Of a DNA stretch of 64,000 nucleotides, positions 11,001 through 19,446 are shown in pieces. Source of the stretch: Actinomadura meyerae (lineage in GTDB: Bacteria > Actinomycetota > Actinomycetes > Streptosporangiales > Streptosporangiaceae); contig NZ_FZOR01000001.1 of NCBI RefSeq assembly GCF_900188445.1, positions 248,001-312,000 of the forward strand, written 5' to 3'. The translations under genes and the position numbers were made by a program. The notes under the pieces are model-generated. The model was not told where the DNA came from. It did no database searches and saw only the letters and a list, made by a program, of their open reading frames with translations. Position 1 is the stretch's first letter. The number at the start of each line of letters is the position of its first letter.

Positions 11001-11087
11001 GGCACGGGAGACCTGCTGGAGGACTACCGGCGCTGCACCCGCCGCGCTCGCGCCGTCGTCGACCGTGTGTTCTACGGAGCGGACTGA
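8016..11087 (+). CDS. glnE: Bifunctional glutamine synthetase adenylyltransferase/deadenylylase
   Basis: A 1023-residue GlnE that attaches AMP to, and removes it from, a tyrosine of glutamine synthetase, so switching off or restoring the enzyme. Two nucleotidyltransferase domains are visible: the N-terminal one with GMGKCGARELNYVSDVDVVF at about residue 232 and the C-terminal one with AMGRFGGHELGYGSDADVMF at about 744. Each is followed by a helical domain with LGPGGLRDVEFSVQLLQL or LGPGGLADVEWVAQLLQL. Length and order match the actinobacterial family. The ATG at 8016 has little Shine-Dalgarno support and a GTG at 8061 is a possible alternative start. Its likely target is the GlnA1 product of the gene at 29521. 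Confidence 0.93.
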   Translation: MSESRATPDRITVVPVTESRTPERRSSTLAGRLARLGFTDAARAEWLLRDAERGAGPPPGTDLLDALGGTADPDLALDGLLRLYAAADEQGEGTELRAALAAEPGTRDRLTAVLGVSAALGDHLARHPGHWRVLRESWAPPAAGPRDELLAAVGADPADAEPVARADDALVALRVAYRRRLLALAGRDLIGAADVAAVAAELADLAAAALEAGLAVARASVPEYGTCRLAVIGMGKCGARELNYVSDVDVVFVAEARDEHDEDAALRTATRLASAMMRACSASTEEGALWEVDAALRPEGKAGPLVRTLASHRAYYERWAKTWEFQALLKARPVAGDAELGARYLDMITPVVWRAAEGESFVEDVQAMRHRVETELNRRTAEAERQLKLGPGGLRDVEFSVQLLQLVHGRADEALRARATLDALAALSQGGYVGRDDAAALASAYRFLRRVEHLVQLHRLRRTHLVPDDADGLRRLGRALGLRTDPVGEFTALWRRHAREVRRIHEKLFYRPLLRAVARLPGEEARLTPEAARTRLEALGYADPAGALRHIEALTAGVSRRAAIQRTLLPVMLGWFADAPDPDAGLLGFRQVSDALGTTPWYLRLLRDEVTVAERMAWVLGSSRYATDLLLRAPEAVALLGGDEDDLRPRPGPALSAEALAAARRHAEGGRPAEEAVGVVRGLRRRELFRVAVADLLGLVDVRTVGDALTGIATATIEAALHTAVHKIELESRGPLPTRLAIVAMGRFGGHELGYGSDADVMFVHEPLPGADEAAAGRAAHAVAEELRRLLALPAPDPPLVIDPNLRPEGRQGPLVRTLASYAAYYARWSEPWEAQALLRADPMIGDPELRERFRALIDPVRWPEGGISDDAVRQIRRLKARMESERLPRGVERRLHTKLGPGGLADVEWVAQLLQLQHAHEVPGLRTTRTLDALDAAVEARLLDAGDAEVLAESWCLATRIRGALMLVRGRASDLLPTDHHKERSAVTRVLGYPGTGDLLEDYRRCTRRARAVVDRVFYGAD

Positions 11088-11110
11088 AAGCGGAGGCGTA
11101 CTACGGGGGA

Positions 11111-11138
11111 AGGCCCTACTACTCCGGTAGTAGGGCCT
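11111..11138. terminator. Bidirectional hairpin terminator after glnE
   Basis: A perfect 12-bp stem, AGGCCCTACTAC with GTAGTAGGGCCT, and a TCCG loop, lying between the convergent ends of glnE and the PAP2 gene. No long T tract, as usual in high-GC actinomycetes. Confidence 0.85.
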
Positions 11139-11139
11139 C

Positions 11140-12021
11140 TCAGGGGCGGCTCGCCCGGCAGGGGGCGGCTCGGCCCGCCCCGGAGCCGCGCGAGGCGCCC
11201 CGGCCGGTCCGCTGCGCGAGCTTGTGCGTGATCCGGGCCCGCGCCACGAGGAGCGGGACGGGGCAGCGCGTATAGAGCAGCCATGACACCCAGAGCGCGC
11301 CGCCGATCAGCGCCATCCCCGCCACCGCGTCCAGGACGTAGTGGTTGGCGGTGGACAGGATCACGAACACCGTCGTCGCGGGGTACAGCGCGCCGAGGAT
11401 CTTCGCCCACGGCCGGGACGCCAGCCTGACCAGGATGAACCCGCACCACAGCGCCCAGCCGGCGTGCATCGACGGCATCGCCGCGTACTGGTTGGTCAGG
11501 CTTCCCGACGCGTCGCTGGCGTACAGGCCGAGCGAGTGCAGCGCGGTCACCGGGTCGACGAAGCCCTCGCTGTGCAGGAACCTCGGCGGGGCGAGCGGGT
11601 AGAGCCAGAACCCGATCAGCGCCACCCCGGTGGCGACCATGATGGAGGTGCGGAGCCACCGGTAGTGCTGCGGCCGGTAGCGGTACAGCCAGACGACGAC
11701 GCCGAGCGTCACGATGAAGTGCATCGTGGCGTAGAAGATGTTGGCCGTCCGCGCCAGCCACGGCACCGCCAGCAGCGTGTGGTTGAGGTGCAGCTCGACG
11801 TCCAGCCCCAGCCGGCGTTCCAGGCGCAGGATCTCCTCCGCGTGGGCGAACGCCGGGCCCGTGCCGTCCTGAACCAGGACGATGCGCGTCAGCGTATAGC
11901 CGGTATAGAAGAGGACGACCAGCAGAAGCTCACGCCACACCGGAGGCGCGGTGAGCACCCGGTGCCGCATCCTTGCGGCGGCCTGGCCTCTGCGGGCTGC
12001 TGGGGGGGCGGATTGAGCCAT
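11140..12021 (-). CDS. PAP2-superfamily membrane phosphatase or inositolphosphotransferase
   Basis: A 293-residue membrane protein of the PAP2_3 (Aur1/Ipt1-like) group, which removes or transfers phosphate groups on lipids or inositol compounds at the membrane. About six hydrophobic segments are present. The catalytic signature appears as AMPSMHAGWA and, later, STANHYVLDAVAG, supplying the two histidines and the aspartate of motifs C2 and C3. An early arginine-rich leader (RRGQAAARMRHR) precedes helix 1 and a basic tail ends the protein. Substrate is unknown. It starts at ATG 12021, divergent from a secreted protease 244 bases away. Confidence 0.8.
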   Translation of the reverse strand: MAQSAPPAARRGQAAARMRHRVLTAPPVWRELLLVVLFYTGYTLTRIVLVQDGTGPAFAHAEEILRLERRLGLDVELHLNHTLLAVPWLARTANIFYATMHFIVTLGVVVWLYRYRPQHYRWLRTSIMVATGVALIGFWLYPLAPPRFLHSEGFVDPVTALHSLGLYASDASGSLTNQYAAMPSMHAGWALWCGFILVRLASRPWAKILGALYPATTVFVILSTANHYVLDAVAGMALIGGALWVSWLLYTRCPVPLLVARARITHKLAQRTGRGASRGSGAGRAAPCRASRP

Positions 12022-12101
12022 GTTACCTATCTTTGCCTCAGGGCCCCCTCAAAGAGATCACCGCATTGAATGGTCTTCATCTCAGCCTTGAGTAGTACGA
12101 C

Positions 12102-12118
12102 CCGGATGCGGTATCCGG
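12102..12118. promoter_or_regulatory. Short inverted repeat in divergent promoter region
   Basis: CCGGAT-N5-ATCCGG between the PAP2 gene and the secreted protease. It overlaps a possible promoter for the protease: TTGAGT at 12089-12094 and TATCCG at 12112-12117, 17 bases apart, which would give a leader of about 140 bases. Function unproven. Confidence 0.3.
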
Positions 12119-12265
12119 ACTTTCGGGGGAGGGCCCTCGGGGACGCCGGGCGAACGCCCCGCGTGCTCCCCCCATGCGCGTGGAGCCTATGGAGTTGATC
12201 AGGAGTCAGCATAGGAGGCCCTGGGTAGGTCATGACCGCCCCCCACGTCGCGAACGGGGGGATGA

Positions 12266-13912
12266 ATGGCCAGGTTCCGGGGCATTCCCGGCATTGCACT
12301 GGTGTCGGCCGCGGGAGTGGCCGCTTCCGGACTGATCTGCTTTCCGGAAACGGCCGGGCACGGGCGCCCGCTGCCCGCCGCGCCCCGCGCCGCGCTCGGC
12401 ACCGCCCCCATCCCGCCGGCCGGCGCGCCCGCCTCCGCGCCGCCCGCCTCCACGACGCCCGCCTCCATGACGCCCGCCTCCCCGTCCTCCGCGCCGCGCC
12501 TGAAGTGGGCGCGCTGCACCGGACTGCCGACTCCGCCGCCCGGCGGCGACCCCCTGCCCGCCGGCATCCGCTGCGCGACGCTCCGGGTGCCGCTCGACCG
12601 CACCGGCGCGTCCGGCACGACGATCGGCCTCGCCCTGGTCAAGGTGCCCGCGACCGACCCGCGGCACCGCATCGGCTCGCTGCTGTTCAACTTCGGCGGG
12701 CCCGGCGGCTCCGGCGTCGACACCCTCGTCCAGGTCGCCGGCCAGTACGCCGCCCTCCGCACCCGGTACGACCTCGTCGGCTTCGACCCCCGCGGCGTCG
12801 GGCGCAGCGCACCCGTCCGGTGCGCGGACGACCGGCGCCTGGACGAGCTCGCCGCCATGGACGACACCCCCGACACCGCCGCCGAGGAGACCGCCTACGC
12901 CGACGCCCGCGCCGCCTTCGCCCGAGAGTGCGCGGCCCGCTCCGGCGCCCTGCTGCCGCACGTCGGCACCGCCGACGCCGCCCGCGACATGGAGGCGATC
13001 CGCGCCGCGCTCGGCGAGGCGAAGCTGCACTACTTCGGCATCTCCTACGGAACCTGGCTCGGCGCCGCGTACGCCCACCGGTTCCCCGGGGGCGTCGGGC
13101 GGGCCGTCCTGGACGGCGCCGTCGACACCGGGCTCGGTACCGCCGACCTGGCCCTCCAGCAGGCCGCCGGGTTCCAGCGGGCCCTCGGCGCCTTCGCCGC
13201 CGCCTGCGCCCGCCTCGGCAGCGCGTCGTGCCCGCTCGGCGACGACGGCCCGGAGGTCGCGGAGTCCGTCGGCCGGATCCTCGACGGGCTCGACCGCAAG
13301 CCGCTCAGGACGTCGTCCGGCCGCAAGCTCACCCAGAGCCTCGGCACGTCCGGCGTGGCCGCCGCGCTGTACTCCCGGGACGCCTGGCCCTACCTCGCCC
13401 AGGGCCTCGCCGACGCGGTGAAGCGCCGCGACGGCTCGCTGCTGCTGATGCTCGCCGACGTCCAGAACGGCCGGGCGCCGAACGGCGCCTACAGCAACAT
13501 GGCCGCCGCCAACACCGCGATCACCTGCGCCGACACCGCCGAACGCCACACGCCCGCCGACGTCCGGCGGCTGCTGCCGCGGTTCCGCGCCGCCTCACCG
13601 GTCTTCGGCCCTTCGATGGCGTGGGGCCTGCTCCAGTGCGCGGGCTGGCCGGTCCGCGGCGACGGCGCGGCCCGGGACGTGTCGGCCCCGTCCGCCGCGC
13701 CGATCCTCGTCGTCGGCAACACCGGCGACCCCGCCACCCCGTACGCGTGGGCGCCCGCGCTCGCGCGCGCCCTCGGCGGCCGGGCCGTGCTCCTCACCCT
13801 CAAGGGGGAGGGGCACGGCGCCTACGACACCGGGGACGCCTGCCTCCGCGCCGCCGTCCACGCCTACCTCCTGCACGGGCGGACACCGGCCCCGGGCACG
13901 ACCTGCGGCTGA
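12266..13912 (+). CDS. Secreted alpha/beta-hydrolase peptidase, CaeA/Hip1-like
   Basis: A 548-residue exported serine hydrolase with a C-terminal TAP-like domain, as in Streptomyces tripeptidyl aminopeptidases and mycobacterial CaeA/Hip1. A signal peptide covers about the first 30 residues, followed by a Pro/Ala/Thr-rich linker with repeated PAS units (PASTTPASMTPAS). The hydrolase has the oxyanion region LLFNFGGPGGSG, the nucleophile elbow GISYGTW with Ser260, an acidic residue in VGNTGDPATPY and the histidine in LKGEGHGAY. It probably trims peptides outside the membrane. The neighbourhood next to glnA2-glnE matches M. tuberculosis Rv2224c. Start ATG has GGGGG six to ten bases upstream. Confidence 0.85.
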   Translation: MARFRGIPGIALVSAAGVAASGLICFPETAGHGRPLPAAPRAALGTAPIPPAGAPASAPPASTTPASMTPASPSSAPRLKWARCTGLPTPPPGGDPLPAGIRCATLRVPLDRTGASGTTIGLALVKVPATDPRHRIGSLLFNFGGPGGSGVDTLVQVAGQYAALRTRYDLVGFDPRGVGRSAPVRCADDRRLDELAAMDDTPDTAAEETAYADARAAFARECAARSGALLPHVGTADAARDMEAIRAALGEAKLHYFGISYGTWLGAAYAHRFPGGVGRAVLDGAVDTGLGTADLALQQAAGFQRALGAFAAACARLGSASCPLGDDGPEVAESVGRILDGLDRKPLRTSSGRKLTQSLGTSGVAAALYSRDAWPYLAQGLADAVKRRDGSLLLMLADVQNGRAPNGAYSNMAAANTAITCADTAERHTPADVRRLLPRFRAASPVFGPSMAWGLLQCAGWPVRGDGAARDVSAPSAAPILVVGNTGDPATPYAWAPALARALGGRAVLLTLKGEGHGAYDTGDACLRAAVHAYLLHGRTPAPGTTCG

Positions 13913-13930
13913 TCCCGCCCGCGCCCGCCG

Positions 13931-14323
13931 CTAGACGATCTGCTCGACCTTCTTCGGCTCGCGGAGCGCCTCGCCGACCGTGCAGTACCGCGCGTGGACG
14001 CGCGCCGCCACGGCCTTCAGGACCTCCTCGGCCTCGTCGTCGCCCTGGGGCAGCTCCACGTCGTAGGTGACCGTGATCGTGCCCAGCGTGCTCGTCGCGA
14101 CCTTGTCCGCCTGGACGGTCGCGGCGAGCCGCGCCATCCGGTGCCCGCGCTGCGCGGTCAGCGGCTCGACCGTGACCAGCTCGCACCCGCCCAGCGCCGC
14201 CAGCAGCAGCTCGACCGGCGTGAACACGCCCTCGGTGTCGCCGTCGCCGATCGCGACCTGCGCGCCCCGCGCGTTCACCGCCCGGAAGCCGTCCTCGGTG
14301 CGCTCCACCCTGACCTCGGCCAT
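13931..14323 (-). CDS. OsmC-family peroxiredoxin-like protein
   Basis: A 130-residue OsmC/Ohr-fold protein. The two redox cysteines of the family are present as Cys47 in ALGGCELVTV and Cys114 in ARYCTVGEA. OsmC proteins reduce organic hydroperoxides with thiols and act in the cytoplasm. The start at ATG 14323 has AAGGGGATCCC directly upstream and gives the normal length; longer in-frame extensions were rejected. It is convergent with the CaeA-like gene (18-base gap) and divergent from the esterase gene. Confidence 0.85.
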   Translation of the reverse strand: MAEVRVERTEDGFRAVNARGAQVAIGDGDTEGVFTPVELLLAALGGCELVTVEPLTAQRGHRMARLAATVQADKVATSTLGTITVTYDVELPQGDDEAEEVLKAVAARVHARYCTVGEALREPKKVEQIV

Positions 14324-14478
14324 GGGATCCCCTTTGATCGTCCGATACCCGCCCGGGTGAACACGGGCTCCCGGCGCGTTCTTCCCGTCGGACGTTTCCC
14401 GGAAGACCAGGGGGTATCCGGAGGGAAGGCGGCCGGGACCGGGCCGCCGCAGCCACGTCATCATCGATCGGGGGACCG

Positions 14479-15306
14479 ATGGGACACATCAAGACGCGTG
14501 ACGGCACGGAGATCTACTACAAGGACTGGGGCAGCGGGCGCCCCGTCGTCTTCAGCCACGGCTGGCCGCTGAACGCCGACGCGTGGGACGACCAGATGAA
14601 GGCGGTCGCCGACGCCGGCTTCCGCGCCATCGCCCACGACCGCCGCGGCCACGGCCGCTCGTCCCAGCCCTGGGAGGGCTACGACTTCGACACCTTCGCC
14701 GACGACCTCAACGACCTGATCGACGCGCTCGGCATCTGGGACGTGACCCTCGTGGCGCACTCGATGGGCGGCGGCGAGCTGGCCCGCTACATCGGCCGGC
14801 ACGGCACGAGCCGCGTGTCCAAGGCCGTGCTGCTGTCGGCGATCCCGCCCTTGATGATGCGGACGGACGCGAACCCCGAGGGCGTGCCCGCCCAAGCCTT
14901 CGAGGACATCAAGAAGGGCATCCTGAATGAGCGGTCGCAATTCTGGAAGGACACGTCCGAGAGCTTCTTCAGCGCCGGCCGGCAGGGGAGCAAGGCGACC
15001 CAGGGCAACCGGGACGCGTTCTGGTTCATGGCGATGCAGGAGAGCGTCAAGGCGGGCGTCGACTGCGTCACGGCGTTCGCCGAGACCGACTTCACCGAGG
15101 ACCTGCGCCGGTTCGACGTCCCGACGCTGATCGTGCACGGCGACGACGACCAGATCGTCCCGATCGACGCCACCGCCCGCAAGTCCGTCGAGATCATCCC
15201 CGACGCCACCCTGAAGGTGTACGAGGGCGGCTCGCACGGCATGGCGATGGTCCCGGGCTACAAGGAGCGCCTCAACCGGGACCTCCTGGAGTTCCTGCGC
15301 GGCTGA
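14479..15306 (+). CDS. Alpha/beta hydrolase, non-haem chloroperoxidase/arylesterase type
   Basis: A 275-residue single-domain hydrolase of the cofactor-free haloperoxidase/arylesterase group. The oxyanion motif FSHGWPLNADAWD, the nucleophile elbow AHSMGGGE with Ser95, the acid in VHGDDDQIVP and the histidine in EGGSHGMAM are all present, as is the typical IAHDRRGHGRSSQP strand. It has no signal peptide, so it is probably cytoplasmic. Members hydrolyse esters and can make peracids; the natural substrate is unknown. The convergent SNF2 gene ends 67 bases away across a GC-rich stretch with a doubled GGCACGGCGCGGG element. Confidence 0.88.
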   Translation: MGHIKTRDGTEIYYKDWGSGRPVVFSHGWPLNADAWDDQMKAVADAGFRAIAHDRRGHGRSSQPWEGYDFDTFADDLNDLIDALGIWDVTLVAHSMGGGELARYIGRHGTSRVSKAVLLSAIPPLMMRTDANPEGVPAQAFEDIKKGILNERSQFWKDTSESFFSAGRQGSKATQGNRDAFWFMAMQESVKAGVDCVTAFAETDFTEDLRRFDVPTLIVHGDDDQIVPIDATARKSVEIIPDATLKVYEGGSHGMAMVPGYKERLNRDLLEFLRG

Positions 15307-15373
15307 CCGCTCACGGCTCGGGGCACGGCGCGGGGGCACGGCGCGGGGCGCGGCTCGCGGCCCGGCGAGGGGG

Positions 15374-17512
15374 CTAGCCGGTCCCGAGCCGTTCCTGCTC
15401 CTCGGCGACGATCTGCCGCGCGAGTGCCTGCTCGGAGACGTCCACCGCGTCCGGCGTCTGCTCGGCGAGATCGCTGCGCCGCGCGTACTCGTCGAACAGC
15501 AGGGACTTGGCGCGCAGGATCTCCAGCATCCGCTCGTCCACGCTGCCCGGCGTCAGCAGCCGGTGCACCTGCACGGTGCGCACCTGGCCCATCCGGTGGG
15601 CGCGGGCGACCGCCTGCGTCTCCATGGTCGGCTTCACCTGCGGCTCGCAGAGGATGACCACGGAGGCCGCCTGGAGGTTGAGGCCGACCCCGCCCGCCTG
15701 GATCTGGGCCAGCAGGACGGCGTGCCCGGGTTCGGCGGTGAACGCGTCCACGATCTCCTGCCGCCGCGCCACCGGGGTGTCGCCCGCGATCGGCCCCCGC
15801 GCCTCGGGGCCGAGGGCCTCCCCGACGGTCGCGAGGACGTCCCGGAAGTAGGAGAACACCACGACCTTCAGGTCGTTCTCGGCGGCCTCGGCCACCAGCT
15901 CGGTCAGCCGGCCCAGCTTCGCCGACTTCTTCGGGACGGCGTACGCGGCCCTGCGCATCGCCATGAAGTTGCCGTCCGCGACCGCCCGCCGGTAGGCCGC
16001 CGCGTCGGCGCGGCTGAACTCCTCCAGCTCGTCCACGTGCACGACCTCGGGCAGCTCCACGAGGACGTCCCGCTGGTTGCGGCGCAGGTACACCGGCGCG
16101 ACCGCCGACCGGAACGCCCGCGGCCCGAGCGCCGCGTCGCTCGGCCGCACCCGCTCCGCCACCTCGGGCCGCAGGTGCGCGACGAGGCTGCGGAACTCCT
16201 CGACGCGGTTCTCCATCGGCGTCCCGGTCAGGAACAGGACGTGCTCCGTCCGCAGGCACCACCGCGCGACGGCCTTCGCGCGCCGGGTCTCGTGGTTCTT
16301 GGCGTAGTGGGCCTCGTCGACGACGAACATCCCGATCGGGAGGTCCGCCGGGACGTCGAGGGAGTGCAGGGTGGACAGCGTCGTGACGGCGATGCCGCCG
16401 TCCCCGGCCCACTTCTTCAGCGCCGCGGCGCGTCCCGGCCCGTGCAGCGGGTGCGCGGCCAGCGAGCTGCGCGTCTCGATCTCCCGCACCCAGTTGATCA
16501 GCACGCTCGCCGGGCACGCCACCAGGAAGTGCGTCGCCCCCCGCGCCCGCAGGTGCGCGATCGCGGCGATCGCCTGGATCGTCTTGCCCAGTCCCATCTC
16601 GTCGCCGAGGATCACCCGCCGCTGGACGAGCGCGAACCGGGCCCCGAACGCCTGGTACCCGCGCAGCGACACCCGCCGGTAGGCGTCGTCGAGGGGCTGC
16701 GCCTTGACCCGCGCCGCCAGGTCGCGGGGGAGGAAGCCCTCGGCGGCGCCGTGCTCGGGATCCAGCGCCGCCATCTCGGCCAGCAGGGTCTGGTAGTCGG
16801 AGGCGCGCAGCTCGAAGTCGATCCACGCCTCGTCGGGGGACGCGGCGGGGCGCAGCAGGTCGACCGACGCCTGCGAGATCAGCAGCCTGGTCTCGCGCGG
16901 CGCCTCCGAGCGCAGGGCCTCCGCCAGCTCGCCGACGGCCTGCCGCGCCCGCTCCCGCCGCGCCGGTCCCGCGATGAGCCGCCGCCACCAGGACGCGGCG
17001 GGCCGCGCGTCGCGCACCAGCGGCGCGAACCGCTCGTCGACCTGTTCGGCCGCGGCGCGCGCCTTCGGCAGGTCGGGCCCCGCGTTCACCAGCCGGTGCA
17101 GCGCGACGACCACGGGCGCCATGGCCTCGTCCCGCCGGTCGACGTCGATCCGGACGCTCACCGACCGCTCCGCCGCCTCCGCCAGGCTCCCCGCCGCCGC
17201 GTGCAGCTGCCGCGCGGTCTGCGGCCCGATGCCCGGCAGGAGCTGCAAGCGGTACGGGGTCGCCTCCAGGACGTCCGCGACGCTGCCGAACCCCGCCTCC
17301 TCCAGGGGGCCGAGCCGCAGCCGCCCGTCCGTGACGTCCTTCAGCCGCGCCGGCGGGATCTCCCGCAGCTGCTCCTTCGCCGCCTCGGCCCGCAGCGGCG
17401 CCAGCGCCGCGTGGACGTCCGCCACGGCCCGCCGGTGGTCGGCGATCAGATCGCGCGCGGCGGCCAGCAGCGACCACCCGTCCCGCAGGACGTCCCTGGC
17501 CTCGCCGCTCAT
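15374..17512 (-). CDS. SNF2-family DEAH ATPase with helix-hairpin-helix, active form
   Basis: A 712-residue SNF2/RapA-type DNA-dependent ATPase. An N-terminal helical region with a helix-hairpin-helix (LEATPYRLQLLPGIGPQTAR, residues about 82-101) precedes the two RecA lobes. Motifs are intact: GDEMGLGKT at 303-311, VDEAH at 398-402, LTGTPMEN at 428-435, QAGGVGLNLQ at 605-614 and QAVARAHRMGQ at 633-643. Such proteins translocate on duplex DNA and remodel bound proteins; the target here is unknown. Its ATG overlaps the stop of the upstream paralogue (ATGA), so the two are made together. The paralogue lacks several of these motifs, which suggests a working and a non-working partner. Confidence 0.85.
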   Translation of the reverse strand: MSGEARDVLRDGWSLLAAARDLIADHRRAVADVHAALAPLRAEAAKEQLREIPPARLKDVTDGRLRLGPLEEAGFGSVADVLEATPYRLQLLPGIGPQTARQLHAAAGSLAEAAERSVSVRIDVDRRDEAMAPVVVALHRLVNAGPDLPKARAAAEQVDERFAPLVRDARPAASWWRRLIAGPARRERARQAVGELAEALRSEAPRETRLLISQASVDLLRPAASPDEAWIDFELRASDYQTLLAEMAALDPEHGAAEGFLPRDLAARVKAQPLDDAYRRVSLRGYQAFGARFALVQRRVILGDEMGLGKTIQAIAAIAHLRARGATHFLVACPASVLINWVREIETRSSLAAHPLHGPGRAAALKKWAGDGGIAVTTLSTLHSLDVPADLPIGMFVVDEAHYAKNHETRRAKAVARWCLRTEHVLFLTGTPMENRVEEFRSLVAHLRPEVAERVRPSDAALGPRAFRSAVAPVYLRRNQRDVLVELPEVVHVDELEEFSRADAAAYRRAVADGNFMAMRRAAYAVPKKSAKLGRLTELVAEAAENDLKVVVFSYFRDVLATVGEALGPEARGPIAGDTPVARRQEIVDAFTAEPGHAVLLAQIQAGGVGLNLQAASVVILCEPQVKPTMETQAVARAHRMGQVRTVQVHRLLTPGSVDERMLEILRAKSLLFDEYARRSDLAEQTPDAVDVSEQALARQIVAEEQERLGTG

Positions 17513-19338
17513 CCCACTCCCCACCGCGCCTGCTCGTCCTCGATGATCCGTCCGGGGTCGCCGCCCGCCCGCTCGTCGACGCCCGGCGCCACCAGCCGGT
17601 GCACCAGGAGCGGCCCGTCCCGTCCCTGGAGCCGGCCGATCGCGCGGGCCTCCAGCTCGCGGTCCGGCTGCGGCTCGCAGATGATCGCCACGGCCGGGCC
17701 CGGCGCGGGCGGCTCCGCGATCGCCGCCGTCGGGACGGCGACCGCGTCCCGGACGGTGCCGAGCACCTCCGGGAAGCCGGACAGCACGACGGTCTCCAGA
17801 CCCTCCGCCGCGGCCTCCACGACCAGCCGCCGCAGCCTCCTGAGCTTGGCGGACGTCTTCGGGACGGCGTACGCGGCCCGGCGCATGCCGTCAAAGTCGC
17901 CGGCCCCGACCGCCCTCCGGTAGGCGGCCCGGTCCGCGCGGCTGAACGCCACGAGCTCATCCACGCGCACGATATCGGGCAGCTCCTTGAGAACGTCACG
18001 CTGCTCCCGCCGCAGGTACACCGGCGCGGCCGCCGCCCGGAACGCCCGCGACCCCAGGACCGCGGCCTCCGGACGGGCCGCCGCACCGAGCAGCCCCGCC
18101 AGCGTACGGAAGCACTCGGGTCGTTCACGCATCGGCAGCCCGGTGAGGAACAGGGTCTTGCCCGCGCGGCCGACCCACTCGCCGACCGCCCGCGCGCGAG
18201 CTGTGCCGGGGTTCTTCACTCGGTCGGCCTCGTCCAGCACGAACGTCCCCACGTAGAGGTCCGGGGGGACGCGCAGACCGGGCAGCGACTCCAGCGGGAC
18301 GATACCGACGCCCTCGGTGGCGGCCCACGTCTTCACGGCGGCGACCACGCCGGGACCGTGCAGCGGATGCGGCGACAGGCTGCTGCACGCCTCCACGTCG
18401 CGGACCCACGAGGGCAGGACGCTCGTGGGGCACGCGACCAGGAAGTGCGTCACGCCGTCCAGTCGCCGATGCGCCATCGCGGCGATCGCCTGGAGCGTCC
18501 TCCCGAGCCCCATTCCGTCGCCCAGGATCGCCCGGTGCCGCGCGATCGCGAATCGGGCGCCGAACGCCTGGTAGCCGGCCAGCGGAACGGTCAGGTGCGT
18601 CTCATGGAGCACCTGGGCCGCGACCCGCGCCGCCGCCTCACCCGGCAGGAAGCCCTGCGCCGCCTCGCCCCCGTACGCGACCCCGGCCACGTCCGCCAGC
18701 ACGGCGAGATAGTCGTCCGGGCGCCCCTCGTAGTCGCGCCGCGCCTCCTCGCCGGTGACCTCGGGCGGCTCGACGTCGGCGCGCCGCACGAGGTCGGCCA
18801 GCTCGGCGACCGCCCTCCGCCTCCTGCCGTACGGCGGCAGCACGGGCCACCACCGGGCATCGCGCAGCAGCCACGGAACGCGCTCCACGGCGGCTTCGAC
18901 ATGCGCGAGGTCGACGTGCACCAGCCAGTGCAGTGTGATCAGCAGCGGTTCGAGCTCGGGCCGGGTGAGGTCGATATCGCGGTCGGCCGCCCGCCCCGCC
19001 GCCTCCGCGAGCCGCTTCGCCGCGCCGTGCAGCCGCGCCGCCGTCGCGGGTCCGATGCCCCGCAGCAGCCGGAGCCCCTCGGGCGTCGACGCCAGGACGT
19101 CGGCCACCGTGACGAACTCCGCCCCGTGCACCGGCGCCGACCGGAAGGGCCCGTCCGCGACCTGCTTCAGTTCCGTGACCGGCACGGACCGCAACCGCTC
19201 CCGCGCCGCCTCCCGCCGCAGCACCGCGACGGCCACCATCACCTCGGCCCGCTTGACCGGATGCTCGCACACCAGTCTGCGCACGGTCCCCAGCAGCGCT
19301 CTCGCGTCCCGCCGGATATTCCTGGCATTGACCCTCAT
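17509..19338 (-). CDS. SNF2-like protein with degenerate ATPase motifs
   Basis: A 609-residue paralogue of the downstream SNF2 ATPase with the same layout: helical N-terminus, helix-hairpin-helix (LRLLRGIGPATAARLH, about 89-104) and RecA-like lobes. Catalytic motifs are altered: Walker A is GDGMGLGRT with Arg for the essential Lys (280), DEAH reads DEAD, LTGTP reads LTGLP (398-402), about 50 residues carrying motif V are missing, and motif VI is EARAIGRLQGRDG. ATP hydrolysis is therefore unlikely. The frame is open throughout, which argues for a maintained pseudoenzyme rather than decay. Start ATG 19338 follows GGAGGGCGGG; the stop overlaps the next ATG. It is divergent from an XRE regulator gene. 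Confidence 0.8.
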   Translation of the reverse strand: MRVNARNIRRDARALLGTVRRLVCEHPVKRAEVMVAVAVLRREAARERLRSVPVTELKQVADGPFRSAPVHGAEFVTVADVLASTPEGLRLLRGIGPATAARLHGAAKRLAEAAGRAADRDIDLTRPELEPLLITLHWLVHVDLAHVEAAVERVPWLLRDARWWPVLPPYGRRRRAVAELADLVRRADVEPPEVTGEEARRDYEGRPDDYLAVLADVAGVAYGGEAAQGFLPGEAAARVAAQVLHETHLTVPLAGYQAFGARFAIARHRAILGDGMGLGRTLQAIAAMAHRRLDGVTHFLVACPTSVLPSWVRDVEACSSLSPHPLHGPGVVAAVKTWAATEGVGIVPLESLPGLRVPPDLYVGTFVLDEADRVKNPGTARARAVGEWVGRAGKTLFLTGLPMRERPECFRTLAGLLGAAARPEAAVLGSRAFRAAAAPVYLRREQRDVLKELPDIVRVDELVAFSRADRAAYRRAVGAGDFDGMRRAAYAVPKTSAKLRRLRRLVVEAAAEGLETVVLSGFPEVLGTVRDAVAVPTAAIAEPPAPGPAVAIICEPQPDRELEARAIGRLQGRDGPLLVHRLVAPGVDERAGGDPGRIIEDEQARWGVG

Positions 19339-19418
19339 CCCGCCCTCCGCGCCCATAATGCCAGCGCCCACCCACAGAACCCCCTGGGAAGCACCGCCCT
19401 CCACGCCTAGCCTGGAAG
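19332..19418. repeat. 87-bp divergent-promoter repeat, copy A
   Basis: This segment covers the start of the degenerate SNF2 gene, its ribosome site and most of the gap before XRE regulator A. It matches 21039-21125 over the full 87 bases with four mismatches. A CATAAT element at 19354-19359 could serve as a -10 for the rightward gene. Confidence 0.9.
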
Positions 19419-19446
19419 CGTCGCGACTCGGAGGAAGGGCAGGGCC

